A stretch of DNA of 64,000 bases from Pandoraea aquatica. GTDB taxonomy: Bacteria > Pseudomonadota > Gammaproteobacteria > Burkholderiales > Burkholderiaceae. Of this stretch, positions 20,802 through 28,901 are shown piece by piece. The stretch spans positions 248,001-312,000 of the forward strand of contig NZ_CABPSN010000003.1 in assembly GCF_902459565.1 (NCBI RefSeq), given 5' to 3'. Positions within the stretch are counted from its first letter, which is position 1; each line of letters begins with the position of its first letter. Below the pieces are notes generated by a model. It did not search any database. It saw nothing but the letters and a program-made list of their open reading frames with translations, and was not told the DNA's origin. The position numbers were made by a program, and so were the translations under genes.

Positions 20802-22040
20802 ATGAAGATCAAGCCGTGGCTGCTCGCGCTGGGACTCGGTGCGGGCTTGGGATTGTCGTCAGCCGGTGCGTTTGCGCAGTTGCCGGACCGGCCCGTCAAG
20901 GTGGGCGTGCTCACCGATATGTCGGGCACGTATTCGGCGATGGGCGGGGCGGGGTCGGTTGTGGCCGCACAAATGGCCATTGACGACTGTCTGGCCGCCG
21001 AATGCAAGGGGATGAAGGTCGAACTGGTGTCGGCCGACAACCAGAACAAAGCGGACGTCGCTGCCAACAAGGCGCGCGAATGGTTCGATCGCGACAACGT
21101 CGACGCGATTGCCGATCTGACGAACTCGGCGGCGGCGCTCGCCGTGCAGAAGCTCGCGATGGACAAGCAGCGAGTCGTGCTGTTCTCCGGGCCGGCCACC
21201 ACGCGTCTGACCAACGAAGACTGCTCGCCCACGGGCTTTCACTGGATGTTCGACACGTACTCGCAGTCGGCCGCGACCGCCCGCGCCGTGGTCGGCGACG
21301 GCGGCAAGTCCTGGTACTTCATCACCGTCGACTACGCCTTCGGGCACTCGCTGGAGAAAGACGCCGCCGATATCGTGAAGACGCTCGGCGGCACGGTCGT
21401 GGGCCAGTCGCGGCATCCGCTCAATGCGTCCGATTACGCGTCGTTCCTGTTGCAGGCGCAAAGCTCGAAGGCGCAAGTCGTGGCGCTCGCCAACGGCGGG
21501 CAGGACACCGTCAACGTCCTCAAGCAGGCGCGCGAATTCGGCATCGTGCAACGTGGTCAGAAGCTCGCCGCATTGTTGGTGTTTCTGTCTGACGTTCACG
21601 CCCTTGGCCTGAATACGGCACAAGGCCTGATGTTTACCGATGGCTTCTATTGGGACTACGACGACGCCTCGCGCACGTGGTCCGACCGCTTCCAGAAGAA
21701 GTACAAGAATCTGAAGCCGACGATGGTGCAGGCCGGTGTGTATTCGAGCGTGCTCCATTACCTGCGCTCGGTCGCCGCAGCAAAGAGTGTGGACGCGAAG
21801 GTGGTTGCGCAAAAAATGCGTGAATTGCCGATTCGCGATCCGATCATGCACAACGCGTCGATTCGTCCGGACGGACGCGTGATTCACGACATGTATCTGT
21901 TCCGCGTGAAGTCGCCCGCCGAGTCCAAAGGCCCGTGGGATTACTACACTAAAGTGGCCACCGTCCCTGCGACGGAAGCCTTCCAGCCGCTGTCGAAATC
22001 GACCTGTTCGCTCGTGAAGACGAACACGGCAGCGAAGTAA
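20802..22040 (+). CDS. ABC transporter substrate-binding protein (branched-chain amino-acid type)
   Basis: A 412-residue periplasmic binding protein of the LivJ/Peripla_BP_6 class. Residues 1-25 form a signal peptide ending GAFA. VKVGVLTDMSGTYSAMGGAG (about residues 31-50) is the standard first strand and ligand loop. The two-lobe fold continues to about residue 390. The nearby mmsA and mmsB genes make valine-derived branched-chain acids plausible ligands. No permease or ATPase genes are present here, so it must use components encoded elsewhere or act as a sensor protein. AAGGAGA precedes the ATG. Confidence 0.93.
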   Translation: MKIKPWLLALGLGAGLGLSSAGAFAQLPDRPVKVGVLTDMSGTYSAMGGAGSVVAAQMAIDDCLAAECKGMKVELVSADNQNKADVAANKAREWFDRDNVDAIADLTNSAAALAVQKLAMDKQRVVLFSGPATTRLTNEDCSPTGFHWMFDTYSQSAATARAVVGDGGKSWYFITVDYAFGHSLEKDAADIVKTLGGTVVGQSRHPLNASDYASFLLQAQSSKAQVVALANGGQDTVNVLKQAREFGIVQRGQKLAALLVFLSDVHALGLNTAQGLMFTDGFYWDYDDASRTWSDRFQKKYKNLKPTMVQAGVYSSVLHYLRSVAAAKSVDAKVVAQKMRELPIRDPIMHNASIRPDGRVIHDMYLFRVKSPAESKGPWDYYTKVATVPATEAFQPLSKSTCSLVKTNTAAK

Positions 22041-22057
22041 GCGTCACCGAACTGTCT

Positions 22058-22079
22058 GCGACCGTCATCCGGCGGTCGC
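22058..22079 (+). terminator. Hairpin between binding-protein gene and mmsA
   Basis: GCGACCG (22058-22064) pairs with CGGTCGC (22073-22079) around an 8-base loop. No T run follows, so it may only partly separate expression of the two genes or protect the upstream mRNA. Confidence 0.35.
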
Positions 22080-22128
22080 GCAACCCTTACCCGAATCCCT
22101 GCATTCGTTTCGATCTGGAGAGCGTGTC

Positions 22129-23628
22129 ATGTCCCTACCCACCATCCCGCTGCTCATCGATGGCAAGCGTGTTGAATCGAAGACGTCGCAGTGGCGCGAC
22201 GTCGTGAACCCGGCCACGCAGGAAGTCGTCGCACGCGTGCCGTTCGCTACGACCGAAGAACTCGATGCGGCTGTGGCCTCCGCCAAGGCCGCTTACAAGG
22301 GCTGGCGCAACACGTCGCAGGCCAATCGCATGCGCGTGATGCTGCGCTTCCAGCAACTGCTGCGCGACCACACGGGCGAACTCGCCGAGCTGATCACGCG
22401 CGAACACGGCAAGACGCTGCCCGACGCCGAAGGCGAAGTGGGCCGTGGCCTCGAAGTCGTGGAACACGCCTGCTCGATTGCGTCGCTGCAACTCGGCGAG
22501 TACGCGCAGAACGCGGCCGGTGGCGTTGACGTCTATACGCTCATCGAACCGCTGGGCGTGTGTGCGGGCATTACCGCGTTCAATTTCCCGGTGATGTTGC
22601 CGTGCTTCATGTTCCCGCTGGCCGTCGCCACGGGCAATACGTTTGTGCTGAAGCCTTCGGAGCAAGACCCGAGTGCGTCGCTGCGACTCGCCGAACTCGC
22701 ACTCGAAGCCGGCCTGCCGCCGGGCGTGCTGAACGTCGTGCATGGTGGTCCTGACATCGCGAACGCGATCTGCGATCACCCCGATATCAAGGCCGTGTCG
22801 TTCATCGGCTCGACGCACGTCGGCACGCACATCTATCGTCGCGCATCGGAAGCGGGCAAGCGCTGCCAGGCGATGATGGGCGCAAAGAATCACTGCGTGA
22901 TCCTGCCGGACGCGGATCGCGAGCAAGCCATCAACCATCTGCTCGGCGCGGCCTTCGGGGCGGCGGGGCAGCGCTGCATGGCGACGTCGGTCGCCGTGCT
23001 CGTGGGCGAAGCCCGTGAGTGGGTGCCGGAGCTGGTCGAGCGTGCGCGTGCGCTCAAGGTCGGGCCGGGCACGGATCGCAAGGCGGACGTTGGCCCGCTC
23101 GTCTCGAAGCAGGCGCGTGCGCGTGTGGAGAAACTGATCGGCGCGGGTGCGGAAGAGGGCGCGAAGCTGTTGCTCGACGGACGGGGTCACTCGGTCAAGG
23201 AAGCGCCGGACGGCAACTTCGTCGGCCCGACCATCTTCGACGGCGTGACCGCCGATATGTCGATCTACCGCGAGGAAATCTTCGGGCCGGTGCTGTGCAT
23301 GGCCGGGGTCGACACGCTCGACGAAGCGATCGCCTTCGTCAACGCGAACCCGAACGGCAACGGCGTGGCGCTGTTCACGCAGGACGGCGGCGCGGCGCGT
23401 CAGTTCCAGAATGAGATCGACGTCGGTCAGGTCGGCATCAACCTGCCGATTCCGGTGCCGGTGGCGTGGTTCAGCTTCACGGGGTCACGTGCATCGAAGC
23501 TCGGCGATCTCGGCCCGAACGGCAAGCAGGCCATTCTGTTCTGGACGCAGACGAAGACCGTCACGGCACGCTGGCAGGCGCGCGGCACCGGCCCCGCAGG
23601 CGTGAACACCACGATCACGCTGAAGTAA
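22129..23628 (+). CDS. mmsA: CoA-acylating methylmalonate-semialdehyde dehydrogenase
   Basis: A 499-residue aldehyde dehydrogenase that oxidises (S)-methylmalonate semialdehyde to propionyl-CoA in valine degradation; malonate semialdehyde is often also used. Evidence is FNFPVMLPCFMFPLAVATGN (about residue 150), VSFIGSTHVG (about 222-231), and GAKNHCVILPDAD followed by the catalytic cysteine in GAAGQRCMATSVAV (about residue 285). The C-terminal FTGSRASKLGDLGPNGKQAI is specific to this subfamily. GAGAG lies upstream of the ATG. mmsB follows after 31 bases, the classical mmsAB order. Confidence 0.95.
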   Translation: MSLPTIPLLIDGKRVESKTSQWRDVVNPATQEVVARVPFATTEELDAAVASAKAAYKGWRNTSQANRMRVMLRFQQLLRDHTGELAELITREHGKTLPDAEGEVGRGLEVVEHACSIASLQLGEYAQNAAGGVDVYTLIEPLGVCAGITAFNFPVMLPCFMFPLAVATGNTFVLKPSEQDPSASLRLAELALEAGLPPGVLNVVHGGPDIANAICDHPDIKAVSFIGSTHVGTHIYRRASEAGKRCQAMMGAKNHCVILPDADREQAINHLLGAAFGAAGQRCMATSVAVLVGEAREWVPELVERARALKVGPGTDRKADVGPLVSKQARARVEKLIGAGAEEGAKLLLDGRGHSVKEAPDGNFVGPTIFDGVTADMSIYREEIFGPVLCMAGVDTLDEAIAFVNANPNGNGVALFTQDGGAARQFQNEIDVGQVGINLPIPVPVAWFSFTGSRASKLGDLGPNGKQAILFWTQTKTVTARWQARGTGPAGVNTTITLK

Positions 23629-23659
23629 CGCGCGCTTCCACGGATTTCGGAGACAGACA

Positions 23660-24589
23660 ATGGCGACGGAAACTCAACAAGGGACGCTGCGCGTGGCGTT
23701 CATCGGCCTGGGCAACATGGGCGGGCCGATGGCGGCGAATCTGGTCAAGGCCGGACACGCTGTGCGTGGCTTCGACCTGTCCGGTGATGCAGTGGAACGC
23801 CTCGCGGCGGCGGGCGGAAACGCGGCGAAATCGATTGCCGATGCGGTGCGCGACGCGCAGGTCGTCATCACGATGCTGCCTGCCGGCGAGCACGTGCTGG
23901 CGGCGTACGACGGTCCCGAGGGCGTGTTGGCGAACGCGGCACCGGACGCCGTGCTGATCGACAGCAGCACGGTGCCGCCGGAGATTCCGCGTCAACTGGC
24001 GAAGCTTGCGCGGCCCGGCACGTTGCTGCTCGACGCGCCGGTCTCGGGCGGCACGGCAGGCGCAGCGGCGGGCACGCTGACGTTTATGGTCGGGGGCGAT
24101 GCGGCACTCGTCGAGCGCATGCGGCCGCTGCTGGGCAACATGGGACGCGCAATTCACCACGGCGGCCCGCTCGGCGCGGGACAGACGCTCAAGCTGTGCA
24201 ACAACATGCTGCTGGGCATTCTGATGGCGGGCACGAGCGAAGCGCTACGCCTCGGCATTGCGAACGGTCTCGATCCGAAGGTGCTCTCGGCGGTGATGCA
24301 GCAAAGCTCAGGGCGCAACTGGACGCTGGAGGTTTATAACCCGTGTCCGGGCGTGATGGAGAACGCGGCGTCCTCGCGCGGCTACACCGGCGGTTTCGCG
24401 ACCGACCTGATGGCGAAGGACCTGCGTCTCGCGCACGGTGCGGCCGAGTCGAGCGACGTGGCGACGCCGCTGGGCGATCTCGCGCGCCGTATCTTCGAAG
24501 TGCATCGCGCGAACGGTCATGGCGGGCTCGATTTTTCGAGCATCTTCCAGGACCCGGTGACGTTGGCGCAGGCGCTGGAAGTGAAATAA
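23660..24589 (+). CDS. mmsB: 3-hydroxyisobutyrate dehydrogenase
   Basis: A 309-residue NAD-dependent beta-hydroxyacid dehydrogenase, the step before MmsA in valine catabolism. The Rossmann motif is FIGLGNMGGPMAANLVKAGH (about residues 14-33). The substrate loop is DAPVSGGTAGAAAGTLTFMV (about 127-146). The catalytic lysine is in GQTLKLCNN (about 178), and the family C-terminal GFATDLMAKDLRLA is present. It sits immediately after mmsA, and a strong hairpin terminator follows the stop codon. Confidence 0.95.
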   Translation: MATETQQGTLRVAFIGLGNMGGPMAANLVKAGHAVRGFDLSGDAVERLAAAGGNAAKSIADAVRDAQVVITMLPAGEHVLAAYDGPEGVLANAAPDAVLIDSSTVPPEIPRQLAKLARPGTLLLDAPVSGGTAGAAAGTLTFMVGGDAALVERMRPLLGNMGRAIHHGGPLGAGQTLKLCNNMLLGILMAGTSEALRLGIANGLDPKVLSAVMQQSSGRNWTLEVYNPCPGVMENAASSRGYTGGFATDLMAKDLRLAHGAAESSDVATPLGDLARRIFEVHRANGHGGLDFSSIFQDPVTLAQALEVK

Positions 24590-24620
24590 CGCCTGGTGCC
24601 TCACTGTATGAGACGAAAGG

Positions 24621-24656
24621 CAAATGCCCGTCGGCCCCACGGTCGACGGGCATTTG
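24621..24656 (+). terminator. Rho-independent terminator after mmsB
   Basis: CAAATGCCCGTCG (24621-24633) pairs with CGACGGGCATTTG (24644-24656) around a 10-base loop. Downstream sequence is TCATTG, so the T run is modest, but the 13-bp stem is perfect. Confidence 0.8.
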
Positions 24657-24793
24657 TCATTGCGACGATTTGACGCGCCTGCCTCACGGCACGAGGTCCG
24701 GTCATTTCAATAGCACGAATATCGGCGTATCATCCGGCCCCAACGGCTACCCCCACAGCCGGTCTCAGCGCTTGCGAGCGCCATTTCGTCATC

Positions 24794-25705
24794 ATGATCG
24801 TCCGTCCCAATCTGCATTGGCTGCGCATGCTATTCGTCGTGCGCGGCTCGATCTTGCCCAAGATCGCTCCGCAGCTCATTTTCACCACGATCATCTCGAT
24901 TGTCGTCACCGTAGCGCACGGGCGTATCTTCGAATGGAAGATCCCGCTCACGTTTATCCCGTTCTCGCTGATCGGCATCACGCTCGCGATCTTTCTCGGC
25001 TTCCGGAACACCACCAGCTACGCCCGCTATTGGGAAGCCCGTGTGCTCTGGGGCAGCGTGCTCAACGAGACGCGGGCGCTGTCCCGTCAGTCGATGACGC
25101 TGGTGTCGGATACGTCCGATTCGCCGCGCTTCGTCGCCTATCTCATCGCCTTCGTGCACGGTATGCGCCACCAGTTGCGCAACACGGACCCGCGCGCCGA
25201 CTTCGAGCGCCTGCTCGATAAGGAAGACGTGGCGTGCCTCAAGCGCAAGCAGTTCAAGCCGATCACCCTCCTGCTGATGGCGGGTGAGTGGCTGCGCGAG
25301 CGTCGCATGCGCGGACAGATCGAAGCGCCGCTGGCGCAGGTCATGGAGATGCACCTGGACCGCCTCGGCGAAGCCATCGGCGGCTGCGAGCGCATTGCCA
25401 CCACGCCGATTCCCTTCACGTACGGCGTGATCCTGCACCGCGTGACGTACCTCTACAGCCTGCTGCTGCCGTTCGGGCTGGTCGACTCCATCGGGCCGAT
25501 GACGCCCGTGATCGTCGCCTTCATCTCGTACACGTTCTTTGCGCTCGAAGCGGTGAGCGCCGAGATCGAGGAGCCGTTCGGCCTGGAAGCGAACGATCTG
25601 GCGCTCGACGCCATGTCCGAGACCATCGAGCAATCGCTGCGGGAAATCCTGCATCGCCAGCATACGGCGCAAGTGCGGGCGCGCGAGCATCACATCATCA
25701 CCTGA
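24794..25705 (+). CDS. Bestrophin-family ion channel
   Basis: A 303-residue membrane protein of the bestrophin/UPF0187 family, which form pentameric anion channels (some bacterial members prefer cations). Recognisable features are an N-terminal MIVRPNLHWLRMLFVVRGSI and a first pair of transmembrane helices at about residues 30-75. FLGFRNTTSYARYWEARVLW (about 76-95), with the conserved YxRxWEAR motif, follows. A second helix pair lies near residues 208-250, followed by EEPFGLEANDLALDAM (about 259-274), the family's acidic C-terminal motif. It appears monocistronic. Confidence 0.92.
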   Translation: MIVRPNLHWLRMLFVVRGSILPKIAPQLIFTTIISIVVTVAHGRIFEWKIPLTFIPFSLIGITLAIFLGFRNTTSYARYWEARVLWGSVLNETRALSRQSMTLVSDTSDSPRFVAYLIAFVHGMRHQLRNTDPRADFERLLDKEDVACLKRKQFKPITLLLMAGEWLRERRMRGQIEAPLAQVMEMHLDRLGEAIGGCERIATTPIPFTYGVILHRVTYLYSLLLPFGLVDSIGPMTPVIVAFISYTFFALEAVSAEIEEPFGLEANDLALDAMSETIEQSLREILHRQHTAQVRAREHHIIT

Positions 25706-25762
25706 ACCGTCTGAGTCCTCGGCGGCGGCCTCTCAGTCGCCGATGCCTTTTCCAAAAAACTT

Positions 25763-25788
25763 AATACTAAAGTTCTTGCTTTAGTATT
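25763..25788. promoter_or_regulatory. Inverted repeat, probable ArsR operator
   Basis: AATACTAAAG (25763-25772) and CTTTAGTATT (25779-25788) form a perfect 10-bp inverted repeat around 6 bases. It lies in a short AT-rich island 22 bases before the ArsR start codon. Such sites are typical of autoregulated ArsR/SmtB promoters. Confidence 0.7.
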
Positions 25789-25810
25789 TAACGCGACTAT
25801 ACTCAAGCAC

Positions 25811-26167
25811 ATGCTTGACCATGACAACACCCTCGATCTGACTTTTCAGGCACTGGCCGACGCCTCTCGCCGAGCGATGCTCGTGCGGTTGGCGCAAGGG
25901 CCGGCGTCGGTGAGCGCGCTAGCGCAGCCCTTGTCGATGTCGTTGCAGGCGGTCATGCAGCACCTGTCCGTACTGGAGAGTGCGGGGCTGGTGCGAACGG
26001 AAAAGGCGGGACGTGTGCGCACGTGCCGGATCGAACCTCAGGCGCTGAGCCTTGCAGAGCGATGGATCAACCAGCGCCGTCACGAGTGGGAGGGCCATCT
26101 CGACCGATTGGGCGAGTATCTGGCCAGCCTGCCGCCCGAAGGAGACCTTCATGACGACAGCAAGTGA
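25811..26167 (+). CDS. ArsR-family transcriptional regulator
   Basis: A 118-residue winged-helix regulator with FQALADASRRAMLVRLAQGP at about residues 10-29 and the recognition helix region MSLQAVMQHLSVLESAGLVR. No cysteine-rich metal site is visible, fitting the non-metal ArsR group that pairs with SRPBCC-domain proteins. Its end overlaps the start of the SRPBCC gene by 17 bases, so translation is coupled. The promoter carries a perfect inverted repeat at 25763-25788. Confidence 0.94.
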   Translation: MLDHDNTLDLTFQALADASRRAMLVRLAQGPASVSALAQPLSMSLQAVMQHLSVLESAGLVRTEKAGRVRTCRIEPQALSLAERWINQRRHEWEGHLDRLGEYLASLPPEGDLHDDSK

Positions 26168-27098
26168 AGCAAAAGCGGGCGTGCAAGCGCGTCCGCTCAC
26201 CGTTGGCCGTACGTACGCCGTGGCGCGCGATGTGGTGTTTCGTGCATGGACCTCGACCGACGCCGTCAAGCGCTGGTTCTGCCCGACCGGTTACACGGTG
26301 CCCGAAGCCCAGATCGACGCTCGCGAGGGCGGCGCTTTCGATCTGCGCATGCAGTCGCCCGAGGGCGAATCGCACTGGATTCGCGGGCGTTTCGTCGAAG
26401 TCGATGCGCCGAAGCGTCTGGTCATCGACATGAAAGTGACGGACGAGAAAGGGCACGCGTTGTTCAGCGCGCTCACCACGGCGAGCTTTACCGACGTGGC
26501 GCAAGGCACGCAGCTCGACGTCGAGCAGCGCTATACGGTGCTCGACCCCGCCTTCGCGTGGATGCCGGAGGGTGCTGCGCAGGGATGGACGCAAACGCTC
26601 GACAAGCTCGGACGCGAAGTCATGAAGGAAGCCGAAGCGCCGACGCAGCGCAGTGTCGTGCATGGCACATTCCGTATCGAGCGTCAGTACCCGGCATCGC
26701 CCGCGCGCGTGTTCCGTGCGCTGGTCGAGCGAGAGGCGAAGGACCGCTGGTTTGCGCGCAGCGAAGGGCTGACGTTGATCGAGCGCACGATGGATGTGCG
26801 CCCCGGCGGTCGCGAAGTGGCGAAAGGCAAATGGCCGAACGGCATGGTCTCGACCTTCGATGCGCTTTACTACGATGTCGTGCCGGATACGCGTGTCGTC
26901 TACGCGTACGAGATGCATCTGGATACGCGCAAGATCTCGGTGTCGGTGGCGACCATCGAGATCAAGGCACGCGGTGGCGGCACGCATCTCGTCATGACCG
27001 AGCAGGGCGCGTTTCTCGACGGTTACGACGATGCCGGGTCACGCGAGCGGGGCACCAACTTCCTGCTCGATGCGCTGGGCGCGTCGCTTACGGATTGA
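26151..27098 (+). CDS. SRPBCC/AHSA1 protein with two tandem domains
   Basis: A 315-residue protein made of two START-like AHSA1 domains, residues about 15-160 and about 170-312. The first begins TYAVARDVVFRAWTSTDAVK with the helix and KRWFCPTG. The second begins RQYPASPARVFRALVEREAK with DRWFARS. Each has its own REGGAFDLRM or RPGGREVAKG strand. ATG at 26151 follows GAAGGAG and overlaps the ArsR stop; the longer frame back to 26052 lies inside the ArsR gene. ArsR-SRPBCC pairs are common, but usually with one domain per protein. AHSA1 domains bind hydrophobic ligands or partner proteins; the ligand is unknown. Confidence 0.9.
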   Translation: MTTASEAKAGVQARPLTVGRTYAVARDVVFRAWTSTDAVKRWFCPTGYTVPEAQIDAREGGAFDLRMQSPEGESHWIRGRFVEVDAPKRLVIDMKVTDEKGHALFSALTTASFTDVAQGTQLDVEQRYTVLDPAFAWMPEGAAQGWTQTLDKLGREVMKEAEAPTQRSVVHGTFRIERQYPASPARVFRALVEREAKDRWFARSEGLTLIERTMDVRPGGREVAKGKWPNGMVSTFDALYYDVVPDTRVVYAYEMHLDTRKISVSVATIEIKARGGGTHLVMTEQGAFLDGYDDAGSRERGTNFLLDALGASLTD

Positions 27099-27139
27099 CG
27101 ATTCGGGGGCGTCTCGCAGACGTCTTCCCGACCCTACGA

Positions 27140-27180
27140 CGCCGCCGCCCTCCGGATTCGTCCGGAGGCAGCGGCGTTTC
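27140..27180 (+). terminator. Rho-independent terminator after the SRPBCC gene
   Basis: CCTCCGGA (27149-27156), loop TTCG, TCCGGAGG (27161-27168), extended outward by GCCGC/GCGGC pairing. GTTTCGCATTTTG follows. The UUCG-type tetraloop makes it very stable. Confidence 0.8.
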
Positions 27181-27343
27181 GCATTTTGATGTCGCACCAA
27201 TGTGGTGCATTTATTCCCATCAAAAGACGCAATAGTTCCTCGACAAATATCGCGTTTTTCATTCGAGAGGCGAGTTCTAGACTTCCTTCCATCGACGGCG
27301 CAATTCAAAACAAAGTCGTCGCAACATGACAGGAGTTAGGAAA

Positions 27344-27754
27344 ATGAACCGCAAGAACATCGCAATCGCCCTTATCGCTGCTGTGGCTTCCCTTGGTGCC
27401 GTTGCTAGCAACGCCGCCGAAAACGGCAACAACTACCCCGAAATCGCTTCGCAAGGTCAGCCGCTCACGCGTGCTGCCGTGCAAGCCGATCTGGCTCAGG
27501 CTCGCGCCAACGGTCTGATCCCGCAAGGCGACGCCGACTATCCGGTGTACGTCGCTTCGGGCGAGAGCAAGACCCGCGCCGAAGTGAAGACGGAACTGGC
27601 ACAAGCCCGCGCTGAAGGCCTGATGGCACAAAACGACCAGGACTACCCGGTCGCCGCAGTCGCCCAAGGTTCGAGCGTGTCGCGCGCCGACGTCAAGCAA
27701 GAGCTGGCACGTGCCCGCGCTGCTGGCGAACTGAACGAGTTCCAAGGCAGCTGA
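27344..27754 (+). CDS. DUF4148 domain-containing secreted protein
   Basis: A 136-residue protein with a signal peptide (residues 1-23, ending SNAA) and three copies of a helical unit about 32 residues long. The units start LTRAAVQADLAQARANGLIP, KTRAEVKTELAQARAEGLMA and VSRADVKQELARARAAGELN. The first two end in DADYPV and DQDYPV. This matches DUF4148, abundant in Burkholderiaceae and of unknown function. ATG at 27344 has AGGA upstream. Base composition is a little lower in G+C than the neighbours. An excellent terminator follows, so it is a single-gene transcript, probably well expressed. Confidence 0.92.
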   Translation: MNRKNIAIALIAAVASLGAVASNAAENGNNYPEIASQGQPLTRAAVQADLAQARANGLIPQGDADYPVYVASGESKTRAEVKTELAQARAEGLMAQNDQDYPVAAVAQGSSVSRADVKQELARARAAGELNEFQGS

Positions 27755-27792
27755 TCGCCGCGCGGCCGATAAGGTCGCAGCAGTAAAAAGTT

Positions 27793-27832
27793 AAAAAGCC
27801 GTCCCGGGTGTGATGCCCGGGACGGCTTTTTT
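27793..27832 (+). terminator. Strong rho-independent terminator after the DUF4148 gene
   Basis: AAAAAGCCGTCCCGGG (27793-27808) pairs with CCCGGGACGGCTTTTT (27816-27831), followed by further T. Flanking A and T runs let it serve both strands, so it also faces the convergent ferritin-like gene ending at 27876. Confidence 0.93.
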
Positions 27833-27875
27833 GCATTTGCGAACTGTCGCAATTCGCCTCTCAAAGCGGCGTTCG

Positions 27876-28796
27876 TCAGGCCTTCATGAAGCGCAGCGCG
27901 ATGCGGGCGAGCTTCGGCACGAACGTCGGACGCAACAATCGCTTGTCGTAACCGTCCATGCGCCGCGCATCCTCTTCCAGACACAGCAAGATCAGATCGC
28001 GTGGCTTGAGCGATTCGCCGATATCGGCCGTGCCAGTCGCGGGAAAGTTGGCGTCGCGCGCCACACCGTCGGTGTCGATGCCGCGCGCAATCGCCATGCG
28101 ATCCCAGATCAGCGTCACCCAAACGGCCGCGACCCGCGCGTAAAACCACGGACGCTTCCAGAACGGCAGCGTGCGCCGATACCAGGCCACCCAGTTTGCG
28201 AAGAACAGAATGTGGCGCGCTTCTTCCTGAATCACCGGTTCGAACGTCTCGACCAGCGCCTCGGGGAAATAGCCGGAGCGCTGTGCCGAGCGGAACAGAC
28301 CGAAAGCGACGAAGCTGTCGATGCATTCACTGAAGCCGGTCTTCATCCACGCCCATTCGGCGTCTTTCGGCGGCGGATAGGGCGGCTCGGCAGCGAGTTC
28401 GATGCCGTAGGCTTCGACGAGTTTGGAGAGGACGACCTTGTGACGCGCTTCTTCCTCGCCGTCCATGACGAGGGCTTCGCGCAGCAGCGGGTCCTGAATC
28501 GTGGCGGCGTAGGTCGCGACGCGAATCGATGCGCGTCCTTCCGTCTGCACGGCGATGTCCCAGATGGGCAACGCGGTCAGACGTTTGAGGGCGTCGGGCG
28601 GCAGCTTCGGCCATTCGATGACGGACGGCTTGTAGGGATTGTGCGACTCCAGCAGCATGCGGCAGAACATGCGTTTATGGGAGTCCGAACCAATTTTTAC
28701 GGGGCCGTCGGCATCGTATTGCCAATGCCGCATGACATGATCGGCCTGCGCTACGGCGGCCGCTAACGTGTCGGACATCTGGTCGGGATATCGCAT
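27876..28796 (-). CDS. Ferritin-like di-iron domain protein, function unknown
   Basis: A 306-residue protein with a four-helix ferritin-like core. Two metal-binding E-E-x-x-H type segments are visible: MDGEEEARHKVVLSKL (about residues 110-125) and PVIQEEARHILFFANW (about 187-202). Further acidic residues lie in TEGRASIRVA and SECIDSFVAF. This arrangement suggests a di-iron oxidase or oxygenase rather than an iron-storage shell. No signal peptide is present. An in-frame ATG at 28778 is an alternative start; neither has a clear ribosome site. It is monocistronic and divergent in layout from nothing obvious. I cannot name a substrate. Confidence 0.78.
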   Translation of the reverse strand: MRYPDQMSDTLAAAVAQADHVMRHWQYDADGPVKIGSDSHKRMFCRMLLESHNPYKPSVIEWPKLPPDALKRLTALPIWDIAVQTEGRASIRVATYAATIQDPLLREALVMDGEEEARHKVVLSKLVEAYGIELAAEPPYPPPKDAEWAWMKTGFSECIDSFVAFGLFRSAQRSGYFPEALVETFEPVIQEEARHILFFANWVAWYRRTLPFWKRPWFYARVAAVWVTLIWDRMAIARGIDTDGVARDANFPATGTADIGESLKPRDLILLCLEEDARRMDGYDKRLLRPTFVPKLARIALRFMKA

Positions 28797-28901
28797 TCGG
28801 TATGAGGTCTGTCTGCGTCGACAAAAATCATATCACCAAGCGCGATGCGTGCGCCGTGCAGACCGTCTCATGGACAGCCCGCACAGCGCGGACAGAACCC
28901 G

